A DNA stretch of 64,000 nt. Source: Paracoccus laeviglucosivorans (GTDB lineage Bacteria > Pseudomonadota > Alphaproteobacteria > Rhodobacterales > Rhodobacteraceae). Position numbers and translations under genes: made by a program. This document shows, piece after piece, positions 8,311 through 16,323 of this stretch; positions within the stretch are counted from its first letter, which is position 1; every line of letters begins with the position of its first letter. The notes under the pieces are model-generated. The model was not told the origin of the DNA. It was given only the letters and a program-made list of their open reading frames with translations, and searched no databases. Where the stretch lies: assembly GCF_900182695.1 (NCBI RefSeq), contig NZ_FXTK01000004.1, forward strand, positions 62,001 to 126,000. Direction: 5' to 3'.

Positions 8311-9033
8311 TCAATCCGTCATTTCGCGGAACCGCCACGCCATCAGTTCATGCCCGTGCTGCTTCAGCCATGCGCGGTGGCGCTGGTATTCAGGCACCAG
8401 CCGCCCTGTCGCGGCCCAGAAAGCGGCGGAGTGGTCCATATGTGCCAGATGCGCGACTTCATGCGCGGCGACGTAATCCAGCACCTCGGGCGGGGCCATT
8501 GCCAGCCGCCACGAAAACATCAGCTTGCCGTCATGCGTGCAACTGCCCCAGCGCGAGCGCGTGTCGCGCAGGCTGATCGCCGCAAAGCTGCGCCCCAGAC
8601 CTGCGGCGTGGCGGTCGCAGGCGGCCACCAGGCGCGCATGGGCCAGCTGACGCAGCCATGTCTGCACCACCGTCCCCACGGGCCGGGATTGCGGGACCAG
8701 CAGCGCATCCCCCTCGACCCGAGTGGCGCGCAGGGCAGCAGAGGTGACGCGCAAAAGCCGACCTTCGACCGGCAGCAGGACGCCATGGGCAACGACGCTG
8801 GGCGGCGGCATCGCAGCCCGCATCCGGCGCAGCCATTCCACCCGAGATTCGGCAAAAGCGCGCCCCTCGCTCAGGCTGGCGCGCAGCGGCAGGGTCAGCA
8901 CCACCTGCCCTTCGGCCCGCGTCACGCGAAGGACCATGCGGCGCGCGCGCCCCGAACGACGCAACCGCACCGGAATGTCGCCATCGACCAGAATGCTTTC
9001 CACGCTCATGCGTCTTGAACCCGCCCCCGTCAT
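8311..9033 (-). CDS. YgjP-type (M48-like, DUF45) metallopeptidase
   Basis: 240 residues from the ATG at 9031-9033; an ATG at 9007-9009 (MSVESILVDG) is an alternative start and neither has a strong ribosome binding site. The zinc motif is HEVAHLAHMDHSAAFW near residues 188-203: HExxH followed by a histidine-containing segment, as in the UTP pyrophosphatase/WLM-like YgjP family. Upstream is the family-typical RDTRSRWGSCTHDGKLMFSWRLAMAPPEVLDYV. Predicted cytoplasmic zinc-dependent hydrolase. The gene is followed closely by the GntR regulator. Confidence 0.85.
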   Translation of the reverse strand: MTGAGSRRMSVESILVDGDIPVRLRRSGRARRMVLRVTRAEGQVVLTLPLRASLSEGRAFAESRVEWLRRMRAAMPPPSVVAHGVLLPVEGRLLRVTSAALRATRVEGDALLVPQSRPVGTVVQTWLRQLAHARLVAACDRHAAGLGRSFAAISLRDTRSRWGSCTHDGKLMFSWRLAMAPPEVLDYVAAHEVAHLAHMDHSAAFWAATGRLVPEYQRHRAWLKQHGHELMAWRFREMTD

Positions 9034-9082
9034 CGCCTAACTATTCGGCCCGACCGCGCCTTGCCCGCAAGGGGAAAAGGCT

Positions 9083-9111
9083 TTGACAGCCCCCGCCACC
9101 TGTGGCAGGGG
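9083..9111 (+). promoter_or_regulatory. TTGACA element with dyad upstream of the TIGR02300 gene
   Basis: A perfect TTGACA (9083-9088) is followed by an inverted repeat: CCCC, GCCAC, a two-base loop, GTGGC, GGGG across 9090-9111 with one mismatched pair. No convincing -10 box is placed at the usual distance, so the dyad may be an operator or a 5' leader hairpin. The gene start is at 9150. Confidence 0.35.
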
Positions 9112-9149
9112 TCAGCGGATTTATCTAACTGTGGCGGAAAGAGAAGACC

Positions 9150-9473
9150 ATGCCCAAAGAGGAATGGGGCACCAAGCGCCTGTGCCCCCATTGCGCGACC
9201 CGCTTCTACGACCTGACGAACGACCCGATGACCTGCCCGGCTTGCGGCAATCAGTTCACGCTGGAAAGCCTGACCAACGGTCGTTCGCGCTCGCTGATCT
9301 CGGAAAAGACGGCAGCGCGTGACGACGATCAGAACGATCTGGTCGATGACGAGGATCTGGATCAGGACACCGATGGCGGTGATCTGGACGACGATCTGCT
9401 GGATGATGACGATGATGACGGCGATGTTTCGCTGGACGAAATCGCCGATGTGCCGGATTCGGACGACGACTGA
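9150..9473 (+). CDS. TIGR02300-type zinc-ribbon protein with acidic tail
   Basis: 107 residues. The N-terminal half reads KRLCPHCATRFYDLTNDPMTCPACGNQF: two CxxC pairs forming a zinc ribbon with the FYDL motif I associate with the alphaproteobacterial family TIGR02300. The last 45 residues are almost entirely Asp and Glu, a strongly acidic disordered tail. Function is not established; the ribbon suggests nucleic-acid or protein contact and the tail could mimic DNA. The gene stands alone between a possible TTGACA promoter and a strong terminator. Confidence 0.85.
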   Translation: MPKEEWGTKRLCPHCATRFYDLTNDPMTCPACGNQFTLESLTNGRSRSLISEKTAARDDDQNDLVDDEDLDQDTDGGDLDDDLLDDDDDDGDVSLDEIADVPDSDDD

Positions 9474-9499
9474 TCCCGGACCCGTCCGACGCCACGAAA

Positions 9500-9531
9500 A
9501 CGCCCCGGCCGCAGATACGCGACCGGGGCGT
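9500..9531 (+). terminator. Terminator after the TIGR02300 gene
   Basis: Nine-pair GC-rich stem, A+CGCCCCGG at 9500-9508 with CCGGGGCG+T at 9523-9531, a 14-base loop, preceded by AAAA and followed by TCTTCATCTT. It lies 27 bases after the stop. Confidence 0.6.
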
Positions 9532-9564
9532 CTTCATCTTCGGGCCATGCTGATCGCAGCCATG

Positions 9565-9589
9565 AAAAAGGGCGCCACTATGGGCGCCC
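9565..9589 (-). terminator. Terminator of carD
   Basis: On the minus strand, GGGCGCC, a six-base loop and GGCGCCC are followed by CTTTTT (9565-9569 as AAAAA on the plus strand). It lies 26 bases beyond the carD stop. Confidence 0.65.
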
Positions 9590-9614
9590 GATCATCGCTA
9601 AGACTGCCGCCCAG

Positions 9615-10124
9615 TCAGGCCGCGCGGTTCACCAGGGCCGCATCGACCTTTTTCTGGGCACCGGTTTCGTCCATGCCACCGACAGCCGCCACTTCGCGGG
9701 TCAGGCGGTCAAGGGCCGCTTCGTAAAGCTGACGCTCGGAATAGGATTGCTCGCGCTGATCGTCGTTGCGATGCAGGTCGCGCACGACCTCGGCAATCGA
9801 CATCAGATCGCCCGAATTGATCTTTTGCTCATATTCCTGTGCACGGCGCGACCACATGGCACGCTTGACGCGGGCTTTGCCCTTCAGCGTCTCAAGCGCG
9901 CGGTCCACCAGATCGGGGGTCGAAAGCCCACGCATACCGATTTCAGACGCACGTGCGGTCGGCACGCGCAAAGTCATCTTGTCTTTCTCAAACGAGATCA
10001 CGAACATCTCAAGGCGCAGGCCCGCGATCTCCTGCTCCTCGATGGAAACGATGCGCCCCACGCCATGGGTCGGATAGACCACGAAATCATCGGGACGGAA
10101 TTCGGTCTTCTTGGTTTTCGACAT
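9615..10124 (-). CDS. carD: CarD/CdnL family transcription regulator
   Basis: 169 residues. The N-terminal RNA-polymerase-interacting domain is clear (FRPDDFVVYPTHGVGRIVSI, residues about 9-28), followed by the helical DNA-contacting domain with ARVKRAMWSRRAQEYEQKINSGDLMSIAEVVRDLHR. CarD-like proteins bind the RNA polymerase beta subunit and stabilise open complexes, notably at rRNA and housekeeping promoters. AAGGA precedes the ATG. It is the last gene of a minus-strand group with fdxA, and a 336-base gap separates it from fdxA, so it probably has its own promoter. The end is marked by a hairpin with a T run. Confidence 0.95.
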   Translation of the reverse strand: MSKTKKTEFRPDDFVVYPTHGVGRIVSIEEQEIAGLRLEMFVISFEKDKMTLRVPTARASEIGMRGLSTPDLVDRALETLKGKARVKRAMWSRRAQEYEQKINSGDLMSIAEVVRDLHRNDDQREQSYSERQLYEAALDRLTREVAAVGGMDETGAQKKVDAALVNRAA

Positions 10125-10460
10125 AGAGCTTCCTTCACAGTGACGCCTTTACGGGGCGCAAAAAGCCCCAAGGCGGGTTAAAACCCGACCTTATGGGCCA
10201 CCATTTTTGTTCTTGCGTCCGGGCCGGGCAGTCGGTCAGGACAGGGGCAGCATTCATCACAGGGCCGCAAATGCAGCCTTATGGACGTATTGTGTCACGA
10301 AGCTATCACATTTTTCGCCCGAAATCAAAGCAGATGCCATGCGATTGCTGCATGGCCTGCATGCAATGGGGAATATTTTGCGATCAGCACGTTAGCCCCG
10401 TGCTGCAAGCGCAAATCCGCCTGCTGCACTGCACGAATCACTTGCCCGAAATGGCGCGGA
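10125..10460. other. Noncoding gap between fdxA and carD
   Basis: 336 bases without a credible gene; apparent frames on the plus strand have no ribosome binding site and run antisense into fdxA. The part next to carD has two dyads, CGGGTT-aa-AACCCG and GGGGC-ttttt-GCGCCCC, which may form leader hairpins. The middle is relatively AT-rich and could hold the carD promoter (TTGATT followed 17 bases later by TAGCTT, weak match). Confidence 0.4.
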
Positions 10461-10799
10461 TCAATCGCCCTCGCCCGGCGCTTCTGAAAAGTATTTCTCA
10501 AGCTTGCCGGTCTGCCCGTCCATCTCTTGATAGCCGGGCATCGGATCTTTCTTCCGGGTGATGACCGGCCATTGTTCCGAGTATTTCCGGTTGAACTCGA
10601 CCCATTGCTCCATGTCCGGTTCGGTATCGGGGCGGATCGCGTCAGCCGGGCATTCCGGTTCGCAAACGCCGCAATCGATACATTCGTCGGGATGGATGAC
10701 CAGCGTGTTCTCGCCCTCGTAGAAGCAATCCACGGGACACACCTCGACGCAATCGGTGTATTTGCACATGATGCAGTTATCGGTGACTACGTAGGTCAT
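10461..10799 (-). CDS. fdxA: 7Fe ferredoxin FdxA
   Basis: 112 residues of the dicluster ferredoxin family. The first cluster region is [21 protein letters not shown] (Cys9, Cys17, Cys21 and neighbours) and the second [16 protein letters not shown]. The pattern with an extended C-terminal helix matches [3Fe-4S][4Fe-4S] seven-iron ferredoxins of the FdxA type, soluble cytoplasmic electron carriers. In alphaproteobacteria this gene is commonly beside carD and the S4/helicase pair, as here. The electron partner is unknown. Confidence 0.95.
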   Translation of the reverse strand: MTYVVTDNCIMCKYTDCVEVCPVDCFYEGENTLVIHPDECIDCGVCEPECPADAIRPDTEPDMEQWVEFNRKYSEQWPVITRKKDPMPGYQEMDGQTGKLEKYFSEAPGEGD

Positions 10800-10974
10800 G
10801 GGTAAAGTTCCTGCTTCCTGGCCGGCTAGTTACGCTTGGCTGAGGTCTCAATCAAGGCCGGCAGGATCGAAAAGACGCGCATCCGATGAGCCGGCCAGCC
10901 ACGCGGACGCTTGTTCCAAATCTTTGGCCTTCGGCGAAACGCTTTCCTGCCCCAACCGCCGCATGATCCAAGAA

Positions 10975-11250
10975 TCAGTGCGTCAGTTCGTCGTAAAGCG
11001 TCGCAGCCTCGGTCGCGGGGCCACGTCTTTCGCCCAGATCGACCACGCGCAAGACCCGGACCCTGCCATGCGCCGACACGGTGACGGTATCACCGCCGCG
11101 CACGTTCTGGGCTGGCTTGCGACAGGGATTGCCGTTCAGGCGGATGCCGCCCGCGCTGATCGCATCCGCGGCAAGCGTGCGGGTGCGAAACAGCCGGGCG
11201 TGATGCAGCCAGCGATCCAGACGGATGCCGGCTGCGCCCCCCTCGCTCAC
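10975..11250 (-). CDS. S4-domain RNA-binding protein (Hsp15-like)
   Basis: 91 residues. The S4 domain is visible in IRLDRWLHHARLFRTRTLAADAISAGGIRLNGNPCRKPAQNVRGGDTVTV, split here only for description: helix DRWLHHARLF, then the loop AGGIRLNG, then GGDTVTV. Hsp15 relatives bind the large ribosomal subunit carrying nascent chains. The start overlaps the stop of the helicase gene as ATGA on the minus strand (11247-11250), so both are one translational unit. A role in RNA or ribosome handling is inferred from that linkage. Confidence 0.9.
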   Translation of the reverse strand: MSEGGAAGIRLDRWLHHARLFRTRTLAADAISAGGIRLNGNPCRKPAQNVRGGDTVTVSAHGRVRVLRVVDLGERRGPATEAATLYDELTH

Positions 11251-14216
11251 GACTTGTTCTTGAGCGAGGCGAGAATTGCGAAGGGACTATCCGGGTCCAT
11301 CGGCTTTTCTGCGCGGGGCGGACGTGCCTCGAAGCTTTTGGGGCTTTCGTGGCGCGGTTTACCCTTGCCATCATGGCGCGGCTTGCCTTTCGGCCCGCGT
11401 TCCTGACGCTCGCCGCGTTCGCCACGGTTTTCGTCACGACGCTTGCCTTCGAAACGCGGCTTGCCTTCGCCCTGAGGCTGCCCGCCTTGCGCATCGCGAT
11501 CGCGGCGCGGGCCACGTTCGCCCTGCGGACGCGGGCCGCGTTCGGCACGTTCGCCACCACCGCTGCGTTCGCCACGCTGCTGATCGCCGCCACGTTCGGG
11601 ACGGCGGTTGCCACGCGGACGCGGTGCCCAGGTGAAGGTATAGAACACCTCAACCTCGGGGGCAGATTCTTCGCCCTCGGCTTCGGGGGCAGCGCCTTCC
11701 TCGGCTTCGGCGGCCTTGCGGGCCGCTTGCTCGGCTTCCCATTTGGCGCGCGTTTCGGCGGCCAGAACGCTTTCTTCCTCGGTCAGCGGGTGTTCACCAT
11801 CGCCAGCCTCGGCAGCGGGTGCGGGTGCAGCGACCGCTTCGGCGCGCGCCTTCGGACGCTCGGCCTTTTCGGCACGATAGCCCAGACCTTCCATCAGGCC
11901 CGAGAACTGCTCCAGCGTCATGCCGGTGATCGACAGCATGTCCGGCGTCGCCTCAAAGCCCGCGCGGCTGTCCTGACCGCGCAGCATGTCGGCAAGACGT
12001 TCCAGCATGTCGATGCGAATCGCGCGGTCGCCCGCCGGGTGATAGCCCGACAGAGTGTAATAGCCTTTCGGCACGTCGGGCAGATTTGGAATCGTCACCA
12101 GACCCGGCGGCGGGCTTTCCGGGAATTCGCCCAGACCCTGATCCAGACCCCACAGCACCAGCCGCAGCCGGGTCGGCGCGGGCTTCAGCAGCGCGGGCTG
12201 GAAGATGGTGAACTGACCGAAACGAACGCCATGCTTGCGCAGCAATCCGCGCGAATCCTGATCCAGTTCCTTGACCTCATTCGCCACGCCTTCGCGGGGG
12301 ATGACGCCAAGCGCCTCGACCAGACGGAATGCGAAGCCGCGGGCCAGACCCGTCAGCGTTTCGTCGTTCTTCAGCGCCAGCAGCGGTTCGAATGCGGTCG
12401 CAACCTTACGATCAATGAAGTGTTGCAGGCGGCGGCGCACTTTTTCGGCGATGTCCGGCCCTGCCTCTTCGTCAACGAAAGGCTCGACGCCGGGTTTCAG
12501 CGCCTCGGCGCCTTTCACCAGCTTGCCCACGGCCGAGCTGCCCCACATCAGGCCGCCCTGCTCGGTAAAGTCCAGCTCGGTATCAGGCGCGTTATAGAAC
12601 CTGTCGGCCCGCAGATGGAATTCGGGTTTCAGCGCCTCGTAGGCGGCGCGAGACAGCATACGCGCCTCGTCCCCGGTCGCATTCGGATCGGCGCGGAAGC
12701 GGAATCCCTCCAGACGGCCGGCGAATTCGCCTTCGACCGTCACTTCACCCTTGTCGTTCACCTCGGCCAAAAGGCTCTCCTTCTGTTTGAGCCGGCGCAG
12801 AAGCACAGAAGTGCGCCGGTCCACGAATCTTTGCGTCAATGCGGCATGCAGCGCATCCGACAAGCGATCTTCTACAGCGCGCGTCTCTGCCCGCCAATGG
12901 CTTTCGTCCGAAACCCAACCCGTGCGCTGCGCCACATAGGTCCAAGTGCGTATATATGCCAAACGTTTCGACAAAGTGTCGATATCGCCCTGCACTTTGT
13001 CGATCCGCTGGATCTGACCCGCCAACCAGTCGCCCGGAACACAGCCATCTTGCAGGAAACCATAGATGCGCGCCAGCAGCGTCGAGTGTTCGGCAGGCGA
13101 GATCGAGCGGAAATCGGGAATCCGGCACACATCCCAAAGCAGCCGCACATCCTTGGGGTGGGTCACGCGGTCCCGAATCTCGGGCATCGAGACCAGCGCT
13201 TTCAGCGCGCGCAGATCATCCGCTTCGCGACCACGCGACAGCCATTCGCTTTCGGGCGAGGTCTCAAGGCTTTGGATCAACCGATCCACCGTGCCGTATT
13301 CCAGATTGGCATTGCGCCACATCAGCCGGGAAATCGGCTGGAAGCGGTGGTTCTCGATCGCCTCGATCAGCCCCTCGTCCAAGGGGCTGGCATCACCGGT
13401 GACGCCGAAGGTGCCCGGCTCGGTGTGCCGACCTGCCCGTCCGGCGATCTGGCCCAGTTCATGCGGGAACAGCGGACGATAGCGGCGACCGTCGAATTTT
13501 TCCGTCCCCGAAAAGGCGACGTGGCGAATATCAAGGTTCAAGCCCATGCCGATGGCGTCGGTCGCGACCAGATAATCCACCTCTCCGGCCTGATACATGG
13601 CGACCTGCGCATTGCGTGTGCGCGGCGACAGTGCGCCCATGACCACGGCGCAGCCGCCCTTTTGCCGCCGGATCAGTTCCGCGGTGGCATAAACCTCATC
13701 GACCGAGAAGCTGACGATGGCCGAACGCGGCGGCATCCGGCTGATTTTCTTTGATCCCGCCCAGGACAGCGTGGAAAACCGCTCGCGGCGCATGAATTGC
13801 ACGCCGGGCACCAGCGCGGCGATGGCCGGGCGCATCGTGTCGCTGCCCAGAAACAGCGTCTCGTGCAGGCCGCGTGAATGCAGCAGGCGGTCGGTAAAGA
13901 CGTGGCCGCGTTCGGGATCGGCGCAAAGCTGGATTTCGTCGATGGCGACGAAATCCGCGCCGACCTCGGGCATGGCTTCGGTGGTGGCGACCCAATATTG
14001 CACACGGTCGGGAATGATGCGTTCTTCGCCCGTGACCAAGGCCACGACGCTGGGGCCGCGCGCCTTGACGATGCGGTCATAGACCTCGCGCGCCAGCAGG
14101 CGCAGCGGCAGGCCGATGACCCCGGTGCGATGCGCCAGCATCCGTTCGATCGCGTAATGCGTCTTGCCAGTATTGGTCGGGCCGAGGACGGCCGTAACCC
14201 TTGATCTGTCCTGCAT
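11247..14216 (-). CDS. SUV3-like ATP-dependent RNA helicase
   Basis: 989 residues. Walker A is GPTNTGKTHYA (residues about 12-22), Walker B region FVAIDEIQLCADPERGHVF, and motif VI-like QIAGRAGRHTEPGTFG lies near residues 255-270. This order, with a SUV3-type C-terminal region, matches the bacterial homologues of mitochondrial helicase Suv3, which unwinds RNA 3'-5' and partners with exonucleases. The C-terminal ~150 residues are a low-complexity tail: Glu/Ala-rich, then Arg/Gly/Gln/Pro-rich (GERGPRRDRDAQGG etc.), likely an RNA-binding disordered region. It starts just after the TPR gene and ends overlapping the S4 gene. Confidence 0.93.
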   Translation of the reverse strand: MQDRSRVTAVLGPTNTGKTHYAIERMLAHRTGVIGLPLRLLAREVYDRIVKARGPSVVALVTGEERIIPDRVQYWVATTEAMPEVGADFVAIDEIQLCADPERGHVFTDRLLHSRGLHETLFLGSDTMRPAIAALVPGVQFMRRERFSTLSWAGSKKISRMPPRSAIVSFSVDEVYATAELIRRQKGGCAVVMGALSPRTRNAQVAMYQAGEVDYLVATDAIGMGLNLDIRHVAFSGTEKFDGRRYRPLFPHELGQIAGRAGRHTEPGTFGVTGDASPLDEGLIEAIENHRFQPISRLMWRNANLEYGTVDRLIQSLETSPESEWLSRGREADDLRALKALVSMPEIRDRVTHPKDVRLLWDVCRIPDFRSISPAEHSTLLARIYGFLQDGCVPGDWLAGQIQRIDKVQGDIDTLSKRLAYIRTWTYVAQRTGWVSDESHWRAETRAVEDRLSDALHAALTQRFVDRRTSVLLRRLKQKESLLAEVNDKGEVTVEGEFAGRLEGFRFRADPNATGDEARMLSRAAYEALKPEFHLRADRFYNAPDTELDFTEQGGLMWGSSAVGKLVKGAEALKPGVEPFVDEEAGPDIAEKVRRRLQHFIDRKVATAFEPLLALKNDETLTGLARGFAFRLVEALGVIPREGVANEVKELDQDSRGLLRKHGVRFGQFTIFQPALLKPAPTRLRLVLWGLDQGLGEFPESPPPGLVTIPNLPDVPKGYYTLSGYHPAGDRAIRIDMLERLADMLRGQDSRAGFEATPDMLSITGMTLEQFSGLMEGLGYRAEKAERPKARAEAVAAPAPAAEAGDGEHPLTEEESVLAAETRAKWEAEQAARKAAEAEEGAAPEAEGEESAPEVEVFYTFTWAPRPRGNRRPERGGDQQRGERSGGGERAERGPRPQGERGPRRDRDAQGGQPQGEGKPRFEGKRRDENRGERGERQERGPKGKPRHDGKGKPRHESPKSFEARPPRAEKPMDPDSPFAILASLKNKS

Positions 14217-14217
14217 T

Positions 14218-14967
14218 TCAGGCGTCCGTGCCTTCGTTCTTTTCTTGCAGCCGTGTCACGGCATCCGCCGCATCCTGCTGATGGGGGTGGATCTTAAGGC
14301 TGGCGCGATAGGCATCCATCGCACGTTTGTCGTCGCCCAGTTCTTCGAACATGACGCCCAGCTGGGTCAAGGCGCCGAAATGGCGCGGCTCAAGCTTCAG
14401 GGTTTCGGCCATATCGGCGATTGCAGGGCCGAAATCGCCTTCCAGATAAAAAGCCACGCCGCGCAGATACCAGCCGCCCGCAAAATCCGGGGCGTGATCG
14501 GTCAACGCCGTCAGATGGCCGATCGCACTGCCGGTATCGCCCGCGTCCAGCGCCGCTTCGCCGCGTTTGTAAAGCATGTCCATCGCGGCAGAGCCCGAAC
14601 GCGACCATATCCGCAGAATATCGGTTTCGGCGCGCGACCAGCTTTCGCCTTCGGGCTGGGCCAGTTCGGCGAACAGGCCGTCCAGATCCTCACGCTCGCG
14701 CAGGCGGGCCTGCGCCGTCGGCTCGGACGGCTCAGTGGGCGTCGTTACCGGATCATCCAGCGGCACGGCGGGCGAATCATCAGGGGCAGCTTCGCCCTCG
14801 GGTGGAGGGGCAGCTTCGGGCGCCGCATTGTCCTGCACGTTTAGCACGTTGGGAACAGGCGGAATTTCCTGCGCAGCAGCGATAGCGGGGGATAACACCT
14901 GCGTCATCGGCCCCAGGAATAACCCTGCCGCTACGGCAATGTGGAAATGGGGGACTGGCCAACGCAT
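14218..14967 (-). CDS. Exported tetratricopeptide-repeat protein
   Basis: About 249 residues from the ATG at 14965-14967; an ATG at 14997 would add ten residues. Residues 1-33 (MRWPVPHFHIAVAAGLFLG...SPAIAAAQ) look like a signal peptide with an AAA-type cleavage site. Then comes a Pro/Glu/Ala-rich linker and three or four TPR units (AALDAGDTGSAIGHLTALTDHAPDFAGGW, then AFYLEGDFGPAIADMAETLKLEPRHFGA, then VMFEELGDDKRAMDAYRASLKIHP). Probably a periplasmic scaffold. It lies one base upstream of the helicase gene, so co-transcription is likely, though no functional link is obvious. Confidence 0.8.
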   Translation of the reverse strand: MRWPVPHFHIAVAAGLFLGPMTQVLSPAIAAAQEIPPVPNVLNVQDNAAPEAAPPPEGEAAPDDSPAVPLDDPVTTPTEPSEPTAQARLREREDLDGLFAELAQPEGESWSRAETDILRIWSRSGSAAMDMLYKRGEAALDAGDTGSAIGHLTALTDHAPDFAGGWYLRGVAFYLEGDFGPAIADMAETLKLEPRHFGALTQLGVMFEELGDDKRAMDAYRASLKIHPHQQDAADAVTRLQEKNEGTDA

Positions 14968-15025
14968 AAGCACTATGTAACTGTCCACCCAACCCATTTC
15001 CAGACACAGTCAGGGGAGAATTCAG

Positions 15026-15310
15026 ATGAGCAAAGTGGTTGACGCCGCCGTGGCCGCGCTGGACCCGAAAGCCAAGGGCTTTGACGGCACCGCCAAATTC
15101 GTCATCGAAGGCGAAGGCGCCGTCTATATCGACGTCAACGGCGCGCGCGCTGCCGATGACGAAGCGGACGTGACCCTGACCGCCAGCCGCGAAACCTTCG
15201 AAGGGCTGCTGTCGGGCGATGTGAACCCGACCACCGCGTTCATGACCGGCAAGCTCAAGGTCGATGGCTCGATGGGCACGGCCATGAAGCTGGGTTCGAT
15301 CCTGGGATAA
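15026..15310 (+). CDS. SCP2 sterol-carrier domain protein
   Basis: 94 residues comprising a single SCP2 fold: AKGFDGTAKFVIEGEGAVYID, then the hallmark ADVTLTASRETFEGLLSGDVNP and FMTGKLKVDGSMGTAMKLGSILG. SCP2 proteins bind fatty acyl chains or sterol-like lipids in a hydrophobic tunnel; in bacteria the ligand is uncertain. A GGGGAGAATTC stretch precedes the ATG. The next gene, a lysophospholipase-like hydrolase, begins five bases after the stop, so a lipid-handling operon is plausible. Confidence 0.9.
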   Translation: MSKVVDAAVAALDPKAKGFDGTAKFVIEGEGAVYIDVNGARAADDEADVTLTASRETFEGLLSGDVNPTTAFMTGKLKVDGSMGTAMKLGSILG

Positions 15311-15315
15311 CGGGC

Positions 15316-16266
15316 ATGACGCCCGCGCCGTTCAACACGCTGCCGGGTGATGCCCCGCCCTCGGCCCGCACCTTTTGGCTGCAGGCCGAGGATGGCGTGA
15401 AACTGCGCGCCGCCCATTGGGCAAGCGGCGCGGCGGAAATTGCGGGCACGGTCCTGCTGTTCCCCGGCCGCACCGAATATATCGAGAAATATCGCCTTGT
15501 CGCCGATGACCTGAACGCGGCGGGCTTTCATGTGATCGCCATGGACTGGCGCGGACAGGGGATGTCGGACCGCCTGCTGCCCGACCGCCGCCCCGGCCAT
15601 GTCGGGCGCTTTGCCGATTACCAGCTTGACGTGATCGAGCTGGTCGTCGCAGCGCAGGAACTGGACCTGCCGCGGCCCTGGCACCTGCTGGCCCATTCGA
15701 TGGGCGGGGCCATCGGGCTTGCGGCGGTGCTAGACGGTCTTCCGGTCGAAACCGCCGTATTCTCGGCACCGATGTGGGGGCTGAAGCTGTCGCCCATGGT
15801 GCTGCGGCTGGCGCGCGGGTTGTCGGCAGGCGCGGGCGCAATCGGGCGCGGCGACATCCCGGCCATCGGATCGGGTGGTTACGACCCCTTTGTCCTGAAG
15901 ATGAGCTTTGCGGAAAACATGCTGACTTCGGACGGGCCGCGCTGGGGCAGGATGGTGGCCGAGGCCGCGACATGGCCGGAAAACTGCATCGGCGGCGTCA
16001 CCAACCATTGGCTGCGCGCGGCACTGGCGGAATGCGACCGTCTGGCCGAAGCCGTGTCGCCGCCCCTGCCCATGCTGGTGGCGCTTGGCGGGCAGGAAAA
16101 GATCGTCTCGCCGCAGGCCATCCGGCACCGTGTCGCGGCATGGCCCGGCGCGCGCCTGCTGGAACTTCCCGACAGCCGACACGAACCGATGATGGAACGC
16201 GACGTCATCCGTCAGGCTTTTCTTGAAGCCGCGGTTGCCCATTTCCGCGACAGCCAACCGGCCTGA
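15316..16266 (+). CDS. pldB: Alpha/beta hydrolase, lysophospholipase-like
   Basis: 316 residues. The nucleophile elbow is LLAHSMGGAIGL, with Ser as nucleophile (about residue 118), preceded by VIAMDWRGQGMSDR as in the PldB/monoacylglycerol lipase group. The acid lies in the ALGGQEKIVSP region and the catalytic His in LPDSRHEPMMER (about residue 292), giving a complete triad. No signal peptide is obvious. Members hydrolyse lysophospholipids or monoacylglycerols; the exact substrate is not known. Five bases separate it from the SCP2 gene. Confidence 0.85.
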   Translation: MTPAPFNTLPGDAPPSARTFWLQAEDGVKLRAAHWASGAAEIAGTVLLFPGRTEYIEKYRLVADDLNAAGFHVIAMDWRGQGMSDRLLPDRRPGHVGRFADYQLDVIELVVAAQELDLPRPWHLLAHSMGGAIGLAAVLDGLPVETAVFSAPMWGLKLSPMVLRLARGLSAGAGAIGRGDIPAIGSGGYDPFVLKMSFAENMLTSDGPRWGRMVAEAATWPENCIGGVTNHWLRAALAECDRLAEAVSPPLPMLVALGGQEKIVSPQAIRHRVAAWPGARLLELPDSRHEPMMERDVIRQAFLEAAVAHFRDSQPA

Positions 16267-16323
16267 TGGGGTTGCAGCCCGCGGACCAAACGGTCAAATC
16301 TGGCTCAACCGAAAGGAATGACC

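Noticed and set aside
10182..10195. CGGGTT-aa-AACCCG palindrome upstream of carD
   Set aside because: It is an isolated dyad with no known factor and no second copy seen; noted in the gap entry only.
11349..13754. 801-residue frame on the plus strand
   Set aside because: It is antisense to the SUV3-like helicase; the GC-rich DNA lacks stops by chance.
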